62,179 nucleotides of DNA, from the NCBI GenBank assembly GCA_947499935.1, contig CANMQH010000020.1, positions 1 through 62,179 of the forward strand. The letters are read 5' to 3'. Below, piece after piece: positions 1 to 9,200 of the stretch; the stretch's first letter is position 1; each line of letters starts with the position of its first letter. A model generated the notes under the pieces. It was not told the origin of the DNA, did not search any database, and saw nothing but the letters and a program-made list of their open reading frames with translations. The DNA comes from an uncultured Algibacter sp. (lineage in GTDB: Bacteria > Bacteroidota > Bacteroidia > Flavobacteriales > Flavobacteriaceae). Both the position numbers and the translations under genes were made by a program.

Positions 1-1
1 A

Positions 2-26
2 TAAGATACTGAAATTCAGAATCTTA
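2..26. other. Short imperfect palindrome at left edge
   Basis: TAAGAT-a-CTGAA and its mirror TTCAG-a-ATCTTA face each other around one central base. It may be an operator-like site or the end of a terminator for a gene beyond the left edge. There is no clean T-run. The rest of bases 1-129 is AT-rich leader with nothing else recognised. Confidence 0.25.
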
Positions 27-129
27 TCCAATATCTTTTTTTGTTTAATATACCCAAATAATTACACCCAACGGGTTTTTTAATTTTTTTTTTAAAATAT
101 TATTTTAAAAAATGATTTACTTTTGTTCA

Positions 130-1284
130 ATGTTATTTTCAGAAATATTAGGTCAAGAGCATATAAAAAACCATTTAACAACAAGTGTAAATAATGGAAG
201 AATACCCCATGCGCAATTATTTGTTGGCCATGAGGGAACAGGCACTTTACCTATGGCTATTGCCTATGCGCAGTATATTTTATGTTCAAATTCTAACGGC
301 GAAAACAACACAGGCAATGCCGCGTGTAACTTAAAATTTAATAACATATCGCATCCCGATTTGCATTTTGCTTTTCCGGTAACCACCAGCGATAAAATAA
401 AAAGCAAACCCATATCTAATTTTTATTTAGAAGAGTGGAGACAGCTTGTAAACCAACAACCTTATGGCAATTTATTTGACTGGTATAAACTTTTAGGCGT
501 AGATAATAAACAAGGGCAAATAGGTGTTGAAGAAGCTCATAATATTGTAAAATCACTTACTTTAAAATCTTACGAAGGAGGTTATAAAGTAATGCTTATT
601 TGGATGGCAGAAAAAATGAATACTGCTTGCGCCAATAAACTTTTAAAACTCATTGAAGAACCGCCAAATAAGACTGTTTTTTTATTAATTGCTGAAGATG
701 AAGAACAGATTATAAACACTATACGGTCTCGCTGCCAAGTTTTACATTTTCCGCCTTTAGCCGAAGATGCTATAAAAACAGGATTAATAAAACAATATAA
801 TATTGAAGCTTCGGTGGCTACAAAAATAGCACATCAATCTAATGGAAACTACAATAAAGCCTGTGATTTAGTTTATAAGGATTCTGAAGATATACAGTTT
901 GAAACTTGGTTTATTTTCTGGATTCGCAGTGCTTTTAAAGCCAAGGGTAACAAAGCAGCTATTCTCGATTTAATTTCTTGGAGTGAAGACATTGCTAAAA
1001 CAGGTCGAGAAACCCAAAAGCAGTTTCTAAATTTTTGTTTAGATTTTTTCCGTCAGGCTTTATTATTAAATTATAATGCCACAGATTTAGTGTTTTTTGA
1101 ACCCAAAACCGAAGCGTTTAAATTAGAAAAATTTGCACCTTTTGTTCATGGTAATAACATTATGGATATTAGTAACGAGTTACAAGATGCTATTTACCAC
1201 ATTGAACGTAATGGGAATTCTAAAATTATTTTAACGGATTTATCTATTAAACTGACACGGTTATTGCATAAAAAGGCGGAGTAA
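130..1284 (+). CDS. holB: DNA polymerase III subunit delta' (clamp loader)
   Basis: Clamp-loader subunit that, with delta and the tau/gamma ATPases, loads the beta clamp on DNA. The start at 130 gives the usual N-terminus MLFSEILGQ; an in-frame ATG at 112 would add six atypical residues. Near residues 34-42 the P-loop is degenerate (GHEGTGTL, no lysine), as expected of delta', which does not hydrolyse ATP. The family-typical LLKLIEEPP lies at about 171-179 and the SRC motif at about 200-203. The C-terminal half is helical, as in the collar domain. It stands alone on the plus strand and converges on the OmpH-like gene with a shared terminator between them. Assignment is confident; the exact start is probable. 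Confidence 0.9.
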   Translation: MLFSEILGQEHIKNHLTTSVNNGRIPHAQLFVGHEGTGTLPMAIAYAQYILCSNSNGENNTGNAACNLKFNNISHPDLHFAFPVTTSDKIKSKPISNFYLEEWRQLVNQQPYGNLFDWYKLLGVDNKQGQIGVEEAHNIVKSLTLKSYEGGYKVMLIWMAEKMNTACANKLLKLIEEPPNKTVFLLIAEDEEQIINTIRSRCQVLHFPPLAEDAIKTGLIKQYNIEASVATKIAHQSNGNYNKACDLVYKDSEDIQFETWFIFWIRSAFKAKGNKAAILDLISWSEDIAKTGRETQKQFLNFCLDFFRQALLLNYNATDLVFFEPKTEAFKLEKFAPFVHGNNIMDISNELQDAIYHIERNGNSKIILTDLSIKLTRLLHKKAE

Positions 1285-1390
1285 ATTAATTTAAAAAATT
1301 ATGCCAACTGGTTTACACAAACATTATACTAGACACCAAAGTATTTCATGAAACCGTAAAAACACTATAAACTTAATTTTAAAGCACAAA

Positions 1391-1417
1391 AAAAATCAAG
1401 CTAATAGCTTGATTTTT
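1391..1417. terminator. Bidirectional terminator between holB and OmpH-like gene
   Basis: Perfect 12-bp inverted repeat (AAAAATCAAGCT / AGCTTGATTTTT) with a 3-base loop. The A-run on one side and T-run on the other let it end transcripts from both convergent genes. Confidence 0.8.
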
Positions 1418-1439
1418 AAATATTTAAGTATTTTTTTTT

Positions 1440-1955
1440 CTATTTTTTATACTCAGCATTTAAAGCATCTAATACCGTTTTTGTTAAATTATGTTCTTCG
1501 GCACCAAACAAAACATTAGCAGAAGCATCACTTGTTCCTAAAATATAAGTATAACCATTTGTTTTACCGTAGTTATTTTCAAATCGTTTTACTTTACTAA
1601 TAATAGTATCTAATTCTGTTTGGAAAGCTTTTTGAAATTCTTGAGCTTCAACCTGCTTCTTTTGATCTTGAGATTGTTTTAATTGACCCAGTTCTTGATA
1701 TTTTTTTTGAGCTTTGCTTTGAGACATTTTTTGAGCTGCTACTTGAAATTTTTGAACTTCTTGCTGAAACGCAGTATCAATACTATCAAACTTTTTTCTA
1801 AAAGCTTCTTCTTTCTTTTGAAACTTTGCTTCTAAATCTTTTTTCTCTTGGTAATCATTAATTATTGTTCCATTATCTATAAATCCAATTTTATTTGGTT
1901 TTTGACAAGATGTAACCACAATCATTAATAGAGCAATGTAAATTATATTTTTCAT
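1440..1955 (-). CDS. OmpH/Skp-like periplasmic chaperone, lipoprotein
   Basis: 171 residues. A lipoprotein signal ends at a cysteine near residue 17 (VVTSC). This is followed by a short beta-strand-like IGFIDNGTIINDY segment and a long Lys/Gln/Glu-rich coiled coil at about 37-105, then a return segment (YTYILGTSDASANVLFG). That layout matches OmpH/Skp chaperones, which hold unfolded outer-membrane proteins in the periplasm. Unlike classical Skp this copy looks membrane-anchored, which is frequent in Bacteroidota. About 250 bp of AT-rich DNA (1956-2204) lie between it and the methyltransferase; I see no gene there. Skp family membership is confident; the client role is inferred. Confidence 0.75.
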   Translation of the reverse strand: MKNIIYIALLMIVVTSCQKPNKIGFIDNGTIINDYQEKKDLEAKFQKKEEAFRKKFDSIDTAFQQEVQKFQVAAQKMSQSKAQKKYQELGQLKQSQDQKKQVEAQEFQKAFQTELDTIISKVKRFENNYGKTNGYTYILGTSDASANVLFGAEEHNLTKTVLDALNAEYKK

Positions 1956-2204
1956 TGGTTTGTTATTTGGTGTATTAGGATTTAATTTTAAATTCGAACA
2001 AATGTAATAAAGTAAACTAAAATATTGTTCGGAATTATTTTGAATTTAACATATAAGAAATTCTTATAAAGAAAATAAAACTAAATAATTAATTTCTATT
2101 AAAAACGGATTCATTTAAAGCGATTTAAGAAGTTTTTAAAAAACAAGCAGGTATTTGGTGATTATAACAATAATTAAGACAAAAGAAACTAGTTAAAACG
2201 AATT

Positions 2205-3065
2205 TTAGCTGTTTTTGATGATATAAATTAATGAAGAGGCTTCTTTTGATACCATAGATTTTAAATTTGACCACAAACCAATCCATATCCCTTTTATTGG
2301 ATTCATTTTTCCAGATTTGTATTTTTCTGAAAGCAGACTTACATAAAAGGCATCAAACCACATGGGTTTTACTTTTTTAACTTTAAAAGATTGTTTTAAA
2401 ACTAATTTTGAAATAGAATCTTGATTAAAATGCCAAAGATGTCTAGGCACATCGTAAGCAGCCCAAAACTGTTTATAATGTTTCGCATCATAACTATTAT
2501 AATTTGGTACTGCAATTATTAAAACACCATCTGGTTTTAATAATTTTTTAAAAATAGTTATATGCTCATCTAAATTAGGTAGGTGTTCTAAAACATGCCA
2601 AAGGGTAATCACATCAAAAGAAGACGCTTTAAACGTTTTAAGATGTTCCGTTTCAAAAACCGAATCTTTTGTTTTTTTATTGGCAATATTTCTAGCTTGA
2701 CTGTCTGGTTCAATGCCAGAAACATCCCAATTATTTTGTTGCGCTATTTTCAAAAAATCTCCTGTTCCACAACCAATATCTAAAAGACTTTTACCACCAG
2801 ATGAAGATGAATTAATTAAACGCAATTTCTTTTTAAGAGAAATGCTTCTAACCAAATGATATATTTTCTCAAAAAGATTTCGTTTAGAATCTGTATGTGA
2901 AATATAATCTTCACTTTGATAATAAAAAGGTAATTTATCTAAAGAAGGTTGCGGTATAGTTTCTAAAAACCCGCATTTAGGATTTTGAATTAACTCAAAC
3001 ACTTCTCCAGAAACAGAATGGTCTTTTACTTTTAAATGAATATGATTTAATTCTTTTTTTGCCAC
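2205..3065 (-). CDS. Class I SAM-dependent methyltransferase
   Basis: 286 residues. Motif I of the Rossmann methyltransferase fold is clear (LLDIGCGTGDFL, about 92-103), followed by the acidic strand end SGIEPD (about 116-121) and motif IV-like FDVITLWHVLEHL (about 150-162), then LKPDGVLIIAVPNY. The WHVLEHL signature is shared with UbiG/Methyltransf_11/23-type enzymes, often acting on lipids or sugars. The N-terminus (residues 25-55) carries a single CGFLETIP-like segment seen in bacterial methyltransferases with an atypical leader. The substrate cannot be told. It lies downstream of mnmG on the same strand, separated by a parS site and a hairpin, so co-transcription is doubtful. Confidence 0.85.
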   Translation of the reverse strand: MAKKELNHIHLKVKDHSVSGEVFELIQNPKCGFLETIPQPSLDKLPFYYQSEDYISHTDSKRNLFEKIYHLVRSISLKKKLRLINSSSSGGKSLLDIGCGTGDFLKIAQQNNWDVSGIEPDSQARNIANKKTKDSVFETEHLKTFKASSFDVITLWHVLEHLPNLDEHITIFKKLLKPDGVLIIAVPNYNSYDAKHYKQFWAAYDVPRHLWHFNQDSISKLVLKQSFKVKKVKPMWFDAFYVSLLSEKYKSGKMNPIKGIWIGLWSNLKSMVSKEASSLIYIIKNS

Positions 3066-3085
3066 GAATTCACTAATGTTTTTCT

Positions 3086-3120
3086 AAGACCTCACAGGTA
3101 AAAAAAAACTGTGAGGTCTT
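3086..3120. terminator. Hairpin with ACCTCACAG arms (copy 1), possible mnmG terminator
   Basis: Perfect 12-bp arms (AAGACCTCACAG / CTGTGAGGTCTT) around an 11-base A-rich loop. It sits just past the mnmG stop on the minus strand and could terminate it, although no strong T-run follows. The same arm core recurs at 45585-45617, so it may be a dispersed palindromic repeat. Confidence 0.5.
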
Positions 3121-3135
3121 ATTAAGATATCTTTT

Positions 3136-3161
3136 TTTAGTGTTCCACGTGGAACACTAAA
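3136..3161. other. parS: parS centromere site 1
   Basis: Contains the 16-mer TGTTCCACGTGGAACA at 3141-3156, a perfect palindrome that fits the known bacterial parS pattern TGTTnCACGTGnAACA bound by ParB. Here the symmetry extends to 26 bp. It lies in the short gap past the 3' end of mnmG. Confidence 0.85.
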
Positions 3162-3207
3162 GAATAATAATTAACTTTTTTTGCTATAATTCCAATTTTT
3201 AAAGAAT

Positions 3208-5079
3208 TTATCGCCCCATGTAAACCAATAGAACTGAAATATCATTTGGTGATACACCACTAATTCTAGATGCTTGAGACACGGTTGTTGGCTGAATTTT
3301 TTTTAATTTTTCTCGCGCCTCTAAACTCATAGACTTAATTTGTGAATAATCAAATCCTTCAGGGATCTTTACATATTCTAGTCGTGTTAGTTTATCAGCA
3401 TTGTTTTTTTCCTTTGCAATGTATCCCGCATATTTAACCTGAATTTCGGTTTGCTCAATCACTTCTCTATCCAAGTTATTGTCTTTGATATACGCTTCTA
3501 CACTTTCTACCTTTCTAACGTCTTCCATTTCTATATTAGGTCTAGCAAACACTTTAAAAAGTTTTCCAGATTGCTTTACAACAGCAGATTTTTTAGATTC
3601 TAAAATAGGATTTATTATTTCTGGCTTAACACTTTGGGTTTCAAAAAAACTAACAAACTTCTCAGCAGCTTCATGTTTTTCTTCCATGCGCTTTAAACGT
3701 TTTTCTGATGCTAAACCAAGTTTATAACCTTTTGTGGTTAATCGTTTATCTGCGTTGTCTTGCCTTAATAATGTTCTATATTCTGCTCTTGATGTAAACA
3801 TTCTATAAGGCTCTTCTGTGCCTTTTGTGATTAAATCATCAACTAAAACACCTATATAGGCCTCATCTCTTTTTAAAGTAAAAGGGTCTTTTTCATTAAC
3901 TTTTAAACTAGCATTTATACCAGCCATTAAACCTTGAGATGCTGCTTCTTCATATCCAGTAGTTCCATTAATTTGGCCTGCAAAATATAAACCTTCAATA
4001 AGCTTTGTTTCTAACGTATGCTTTAATTGTGTTGGCGGAAAATAATCATACTCTATAGCATAACCTGGTCTAAAAAACTTAACATTTTCAAAACCAACTA
4101 CAGAACGTAATGCTTTAAATTGCACATCTTCTGGAAGTGATGTTGAAAATCCATTAACATAGACCTCGCAAGTATTCCATCCTTCTGGCTCTATAAACAA
4201 TTGATGTCGCTCTTTATCTGCAAAACGATTTATCTTATCTTCTATAGATGGGCAATATCTTGGCCCTAAACTTTTAATTCGACCATTAAACATTGGCGAT
4301 CTATCAAAACCTTCACGAAGCAAATCATGCACTTCTAGACTGGTATAAGTCATATGACAAGCACGCTGATTTTTTAATGGTTTCGTGGTATCTAAATATG
4401 AAAATTTCTCTGGATTAGAATCTCCAGGCTGTTCAACCATTTTAGAATAATCTAAACTTCTACCATCTACTCTTGGCGGTGTTCCTGTTTTCATTCTCCC
4501 AGACTCAAAACCTAAACCAACAAGTTGTTCTGTAATTCCTGTTGCTGCTTTTTCTCCTGCTCTACCGCCACCAAAATTCTTATCACCAATATGGATTAAT
4601 CCATTTAAAAAAGTCCCATTTGTTAAAACAACAGACTTTGCTTTTATCTCTATTCCTAGAGATGTTTTAACACCAACCACTTTATGATTTTTCACCAATA
4701 AACCTGACACCATTTCTTGATAAAAATCCAGATTTGGAGTTCCTTCTAAAAGCAATCTCCAATCTTCTGCAAAACGCATTCTATCACTCTGTACCCTCGG
4801 ACTCCACATCGCAGGTCCTTTAGATTTATTAAGCATTTTAAACTGGATAGCCGATGTGTCTGAAACAATACCACTATAACCTCCAAGCGCATCAATCTCT
4901 CTAACAATTTGCCCTTTTGCTATACCACCCATAGCTGGATTGCAAGACATTTGAGCAATGTTCTGTAAGCTCATGGTAACAAGCAATGTTTTGCTTCCCA
5001 TGTTTGCAGCCGCCGCCGCCGCTTCACTTCCTGCATGACCTGCTCCTACAACGATAACATCGTAAACTTCGTTAAACAT
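3208..5079 (-). CDS. mnmG: tRNA uridine-5-carboxymethylaminomethyl modification enzyme MnmG (GidA)
   Basis: 623 residues, normal length. With MnmE it installs the cmnm5 group on wobble uridine 34 of several tRNAs, using FAD and folate. The FAD-binding glycine motif GAGHAG is at about 12-17. Family signatures follow: CNPAMGGIAKG (about 46-56), GTFLNGLIHIG, the GRMKTGTPPR segment, and FAGQINGTTGYEEAAAQG-like sequence (GTTGYEEAASQG). The C-terminal helical MnmE-binding domain contains QASRISGVSP. It is flanked by parS sites on both sides, fitting the classic origin-proximal position of gidA. rsmG, parA and parB, its usual neighbours elsewhere, are not in the window. Confidence 0.97.
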   Translation of the reverse strand: MFNEVYDVIVVGAGHAGSEAAAAAANMGSKTLLVTMSLQNIAQMSCNPAMGGIAKGQIVREIDALGGYSGIVSDTSAIQFKMLNKSKGPAMWSPRVQSDRMRFAEDWRLLLEGTPNLDFYQEMVSGLLVKNHKVVGVKTSLGIEIKAKSVVLTNGTFLNGLIHIGDKNFGGGRAGEKAATGITEQLVGLGFESGRMKTGTPPRVDGRSLDYSKMVEQPGDSNPEKFSYLDTTKPLKNQRACHMTYTSLEVHDLLREGFDRSPMFNGRIKSLGPRYCPSIEDKINRFADKERHQLFIEPEGWNTCEVYVNGFSTSLPEDVQFKALRSVVGFENVKFFRPGYAIEYDYFPPTQLKHTLETKLIEGLYFAGQINGTTGYEEAASQGLMAGINASLKVNEKDPFTLKRDEAYIGVLVDDLITKGTEEPYRMFTSRAEYRTLLRQDNADKRLTTKGYKLGLASEKRLKRMEEKHEAAEKFVSFFETQSVKPEIINPILESKKSAVVKQSGKLFKVFARPNIEMEDVRKVESVEAYIKDNNLDREVIEQTEIQVKYAGYIAKEKNNADKLTRLEYVKIPEGFDYSQIKSMSLEAREKLKKIQPTTVSQASRISGVSPNDISVLLVYMGR

Positions 5080-5097
5080 AATTACATTTTTACTTTA

Positions 5098-5113
5098 TGT
5101 TCCACGTGGAACA
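5098..5113. other. parS: parS centromere site 2
   Basis: Exact TGTTCCACGTGGAACA palindrome, 18 bases upstream of the mnmG start codon. ParB loading here could influence mnmG transcription. Confidence 0.87.
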
Positions 5114-5151
5114 CATTGTTATTAAAACACAAAAAGAAATTAAAACCCCAA

Positions 5152-5171
5152 CATGTTCCACGTGGAACATG
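5152..5171. other. parS: parS centromere site 3
   Basis: The same 16-mer at 5154-5169, extended to a 20-bp palindrome (CATG...CATG ends). It is 56 bp from site 2, in the ybeY-mnmG gap. Confidence 0.87.
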
Positions 5172-5201
5172 CGGTTTTCATCTTCCTAAAAGATGTATCT
5201 A

Positions 5202-5618
5202 TTATAAGCTTTTAAGCGCTTGTAAATAATAGTTTTCCTTGTCTCTCATTACTTTAGCATCTCGCTCTAGTTTGTCTTTGTATCCACAATAATGTAATAC
5301 CCCATGTATAATAACACGATGTAATTCATCATTAAAAGAAACACTAAAATCTTTAGCGTTATCCCGTACTCTTTCAACAGATATAAAAATATCGCCTTGT
5401 ATGATTTTCCCTAGGCAGTAATCGAAACTAATAATGTCAGTTAAGGTATCGTGATTTAAGAATTCGACATTAAGTTTATGAAGATATTCATCATCACAAA
5501 ACACATAATTTATCTCTTCTAACTTGCACCCCTCTTCTTTGATAGCGTTAGAAACCCAACTTGAAATTTGCTCTTCTAGCTCTAAAGTAAAATCTGTTTC
5601 GTAATTAAAATTAATCAT
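5202..5618 (-). CDS. ybeY: Endoribonuclease YbeY (rRNA maturation)
   Basis: 138 residues, full length. YbeY is a zinc RNase needed for 16S rRNA 3'-end maturation and 70S quality control. The metal-site motif is HGVLHYCGYKD at about 105-115. Its two first histidines (105, 109) are present, but the third ligand position, normally His, is Asp115. The upstream substrate-site region (LTDIISFDY, about 59-67) is intact. Its start overlaps the end of the DUF4175 gene by 8 bp, so the two are probably translated together. Confidence 0.93.
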   Translation of the reverse strand: MINFNYETDFTLELEEQISSWVSNAIKEEGCKLEEINYVFCDDEYLHKLNVEFLNHDTLTDIISFDYCLGKIIQGDIFISVERVRDNAKDFSVSFNDELHRVIIHGVLHYCGYKDKLERDAKVMRDKENYYLQALKSL

Positions 5619-8600
5619 TGGTTTTCTTAAAATACTCCTGTACTTTCTTTTTGTAAATTTGCTGCAAAGGTAATGCTTGTCTGTCTAATATTTCGGTAGT
5701 TTTAAAATATTGTTTTGCCGTAGGGATTTGATTGTTAGTATTATTATCAAACGTATTTTTATTAGTTTCAGATTCTCGTTTATTATCCTCGCCTTGCTGA
5801 AATGTTGCGTTTTCTAATTTTAAAAGTTGATGCTTAAGTTGCATCATTTTTTGCAACGTTTGGTTTGTAAAACCTTTGTTTAATAAATCTAATTCTATCT
5901 GTTCCATTTTTCTAAGCAAAGCATTGCCATTTGACTTATTGCCTTTACCCTCATTTGCGAGTTGTTTTGCTAAAGCATTACGCAATTGTTGTTGTTGTTG
6001 GTAAATTTTATAAAGCTCACCATTTAAATCTTCATTATCTCCATCGCCTTCTCCTTTGCCTTCACCACCACTTTTATTTCCTTTTTCACCTTCACCTTCT
6101 TTATCGCCCTTTTTGCCTTTTTTTCCATCTTTTCCTTTTTCACCTTCCTTTTCACCCTTACCTTCTTTCTCGCCCTTTTTTTGACCTTTACCATCTTTAG
6201 GTTTACCTTGTTCTCCTTTTTTCATGCCCTGCTCCATCATTTTATTGAGCTCTTCTTGACTCATAATAATATCTGGTAATTGCATATCACCTTTACCACC
6301 TTGTCCTGGAGACATACTCATACTGTTTTGTAAATTATCTAAAACATCGCTTAAAAAATTGGCTAAATTATTGGCAGCAGTTGTTGCAAATTGTTGATTG
6401 GAAACACCTTGATAAAGTTTATTATCGGCCAAAAGCTCAAGCGATTTATCAATGTTATAATACACCTCTGTGATTTCTTTATTCACTTGCTCAGATAATT
6501 TTGGCTGCCTTAGAGATAATGCAAATAAGCTATCGTCTACATGCTCAAAATGCTCTCTTAAATCATGTTGCTTTCTAAGATACGTTGCAAACTTATTATG
6601 GTTAATATCTATAGATTTAAATTTATTCATCAGGGCTTCTTCATCAAAAGAAAACAACACAAGGTTGTCTAAAATTTGACGTAACATTTCAACATCTTCT
6701 TCAAGCTTATCGCCACCGCCTCCACCTTGCATAGCGCTTTTCATTTGGCCACTCATCTTTTTCATTTTTTGAGCAGCCTTCTTTTGACTTTTTTGAGCAT
6801 TTTTTAAAGCCTCTTGTTTTTCTTGTTTGGGAGATTCATTTTTATCAGGGTTAGATTCCTGCTTTTCTTTTTTACCTAATTCTTCAGAGGCCTTTTCTTG
6901 CTCTTTTTTTATCTCATTCTCTTCTAGCTTATCTTGTGGTATCTCAATAGGTTTTTTTAATGCTTTACTATCTTTTTTTAAGTCTTCTAATTGTTTAGAT
7001 AATTCTTTAAACAACTTATTAAGTTCCTCTTGCTTTTCTTTAGTGTTTTCTTCTTTAGATTTATTTGCTAATTTTTCTTGTTCGTCAGCTAATTTATCTA
7101 AATCATCTTTAATTTTTTCTAGTTTCTTTTCAACATAAAAACGCTTTGTTAATTCTAACAATTGCTGTAAGCTTCGCTTTTTGTTTTTATTTTGTTTAGC
7201 AAGTTCTTCTAACTTTTCGGTTAATTTTTCTTTGTTTATTTTTTCTTGAAGCTTTTCTATTTCCTTTAAAAGTTTTTCGTCTTTTTTAAGAACCTCTTCA
7301 TTATCTTTTAAACGTTTTTTTAAATCGTCTTTAAAAGCATCTTCTTTTGGGTTTTCTTTTTGAAACTCTTCTAGATTTTGTTTCAATTTTTTATTGAAAT
7401 TTTTCATCATCTCGTCTTGTTGTTTCTGACGCTTAAAAAAAGATTCCAATTTCTTTTTATCATTAAAATTTAAAGCCGATTTTTCTTTTTGGGTTTTAGT
7501 AAGCTCTTCTAGTTTCTTATCTTGCTCTTCAATCTTTTTTAAAGATTTATTTAAATCTTTAATCGTTTCATTTTGCTCTTGTAATTGTTTTTTAGTGTCT
7601 TCATCTTTTGTACGCTTTCTGTAACTAAACACACTACTTTTTGCTCGTTTATACTTATTAATAGCATCATTATCAAATACTTGAAAGTATAAACTATAAG
7701 AAACTCCTGTTTCTATCTTTAAATTATTAGGGAATGCACTAATAAATTCGGAAATATTAGAATTTGAAACCGCTATAGTTTCATATTGTTTGTTATTTTC
7801 ATCTTCAGATGGATAATAAACCAATTGTAATTTGCTAAAACCATAATCGTCACTAACTTGTCCGTAAAAATAAAGTGTTTGCAAATCTAGACTGTCTTTT
7901 TCCATCTTTACATTAAGCTCAGGATATTCATCCTTTACAATATCAATGCTAAACGCTAAATTCTCATGGTTTTTAAGGTTTTTATTGCTTGTGCTTAACA
8001 CATAGTCATAATTATTAAAAACTTGCTTAGAAGCTTCAAAAACACCTATTTTATCTGATTCAAAAACTAAGGTGTCTTTCGCATATAAATTTACACGATC
8101 TGTAGATTTTGTTTTAAGCATCCATTGTATTCTTGTGCCTTCTGGCACCAAAGCATTACCAGTACTCTTTAAAACTTCGTCTCGTTTTTTTGTGTAACTA
8201 GGATAATCTAAAACCATATCGAAACTTAATAGTGATGGTACTTCTACAACTTTAATCGTATATGGTTTTGAAGTAACCTCGTTGGCTTTCAGTTGAAATT
8301 CGATAGCTTTTTTGGGCTGTGTAAAAACATACTCAAACGCTCCTATGCCCTTTTGCTGCAAAAAGTAAGTTTCATCATTATACGTAATCTGTGCGTTCTC
8401 TGGCGTAACGTCTCCGGCCGTTTTAACTATTAGCTTAAAATCTTTGTTCTCAATAGCATTTAAATTTTCATTAACCACAAAAAACTGAAATGGTGCTGGA
8501 GGTTCATAGGCCGTTTTATAATTTACAACACGCTCATAACTGTCACTAAACCAATTAAAATGTCCTGTAAAAAAAGCTATTAAAATAATAACTACGGGTA

Positions 8601-9072
8601 TGGCTGCATATTTAAGATAGCCTATATTTTTTTTAAAATTAATAGCTAACTTAAAAGGAATTGGGTTAAGCTCTAAAGACTTTTGCTCTATACTTGCCAT
8701 TAACAAATCAGACTTTGCTGGGCTGTCGTTTAGCTGAAGTACATTTAATAATTTATCGTTAACTTCTGGAAAATGGGTTCCTATAATTTTTGATGCCGTT
8801 TTATAATTAATGCCTTTTTTAAGTTTAAATAATTTTGCCAACGGTATAACAATAAACTTAACCAATAACGCAACCTCAACAATAATAAAAAGCCAAAAAA
8901 GCACTGTTCGTGCTGTTGTATTTAACCATAAAACATGTTCCAATATAAGCGTAAAAAGAAAATACAATAAACCAATGGCAAAAAACAAGATGATGCCTTT
9001 TAGCAATTCGTTAGTGTAGTAACGTTTAATAAATGCTTCTAATTTATCTTGTATGGTTATAAAATTGCTCAT
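5611..9072 (-). CDS. DUF4175 family membrane protein with giant coiled coil
   Basis: 1153 residues. Two or three membrane spans lie near the N-terminus (about 22-45, 55-77 and 148-166), then a beta-rich extracytoplasmic part (about 185-470), then a very long Lys/Glu-rich coiled coil (about 485-760). After a Met/Gly/Gln region comes a low-complexity K/G/E tract (about 935-1010). The family is widespread in Bacteroidota and usually annotated DUF4175 or simply ATPase-like; its function is not established. The translational overlap with ybeY suggests a single transcript with it. Given the membrane anchor and coiled coil, a structural or envelope-stress role is only a guess. Confidence 0.8.
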   Translation of the reverse strand: MSNFITIQDKLEAFIKRYYTNELLKGIILFFAIGLLYFLFTLILEHVLWLNTTARTVLFWLFIIVEVALLVKFIVIPLAKLFKLKKGINYKTASKIIGTHFPEVNDKLLNVLQLNDSPAKSDLLMASIEQKSLELNPIPFKLAINFKKNIGYLKYAAIPVVIILIAFFTGHFNWFSDSYERVVNYKTAYEPPAPFQFFVVNENLNAIENKDFKLIVKTAGDVTPENAQITYNDETYFLQQKGIGAFEYVFTQPKKAIEFQLKANEVTSKPYTIKVVEVPSLLSFDMVLDYPSYTKKRDEVLKSTGNALVPEGTRIQWMLKTKSTDRVNLYAKDTLVFESDKIGVFEASKQVFNNYDYVLSTSNKNLKNHENLAFSIDIVKDEYPELNVKMEKDSLDLQTLYFYGQVSDDYGFSKLQLVYYPSEDENNKQYETIAVSNSNISEFISAFPNNLKIETGVSYSLYFQVFDNDAINKYKRAKSSVFSYRKRTKDEDTKKQLQEQNETIKDLNKSLKKIEEQDKKLEELTKTQKEKSALNFNDKKKLESFFKRQKQQDEMMKNFNKKLKQNLEEFQKENPKEDAFKDDLKKRLKDNEEVLKKDEKLLKEIEKLQEKINKEKLTEKLEELAKQNKNKKRSLQQLLELTKRFYVEKKLEKIKDDLDKLADEQEKLANKSKEENTKEKQEELNKLFKELSKQLEDLKKDSKALKKPIEIPQDKLEENEIKKEQEKASEELGKKEKQESNPDKNESPKQEKQEALKNAQKSQKKAAQKMKKMSGQMKSAMQGGGGGDKLEEDVEMLRQILDNLVLFSFDEEALMNKFKSIDINHNKFATYLRKQHDLREHFEHVDDSLFALSLRQPKLSEQVNKEITEVYYNIDKSLELLADNKLYQGVSNQQFATTAANNLANFLSDVLDNLQNSMSMSPGQGGKGDMQLPDIIMSQEELNKMMEQGMKKGEQGKPKDGKGQKKGEKEGKGEKEGEKGKDGKKGKKGDKEGEGEKGNKSGGEGKGEGDGDNEDLNGELYKIYQQQQQLRNALAKQLANEGKGNKSNGNALLRKMEQIELDLLNKGFTNQTLQKMMQLKHQLLKLENATFQQGEDNKRESETNKNTFDNNTNNQIPTAKQYFKTTEILDRQALPLQQIYKKKVQEYFKKTND

Positions 9073-9200
9073 TATAATGTTGTGTCTTAATAATAGAAAT
9101 AAATACTAAACTACAATTTTATTTTGTACGCCTTTCTATACGCTATGTTAATTAGCATTTTAGTAAGATAAAAGTTAAAAAACTTCTGGCTTCTGGCTTC

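Noticed and set aside
5931-6200. A plus-strand frame rich in His and Leu opposite the DUF4175 gene
   Set aside because: It is the antisense reading of the K/G/E low-complexity tract and carries no family features.
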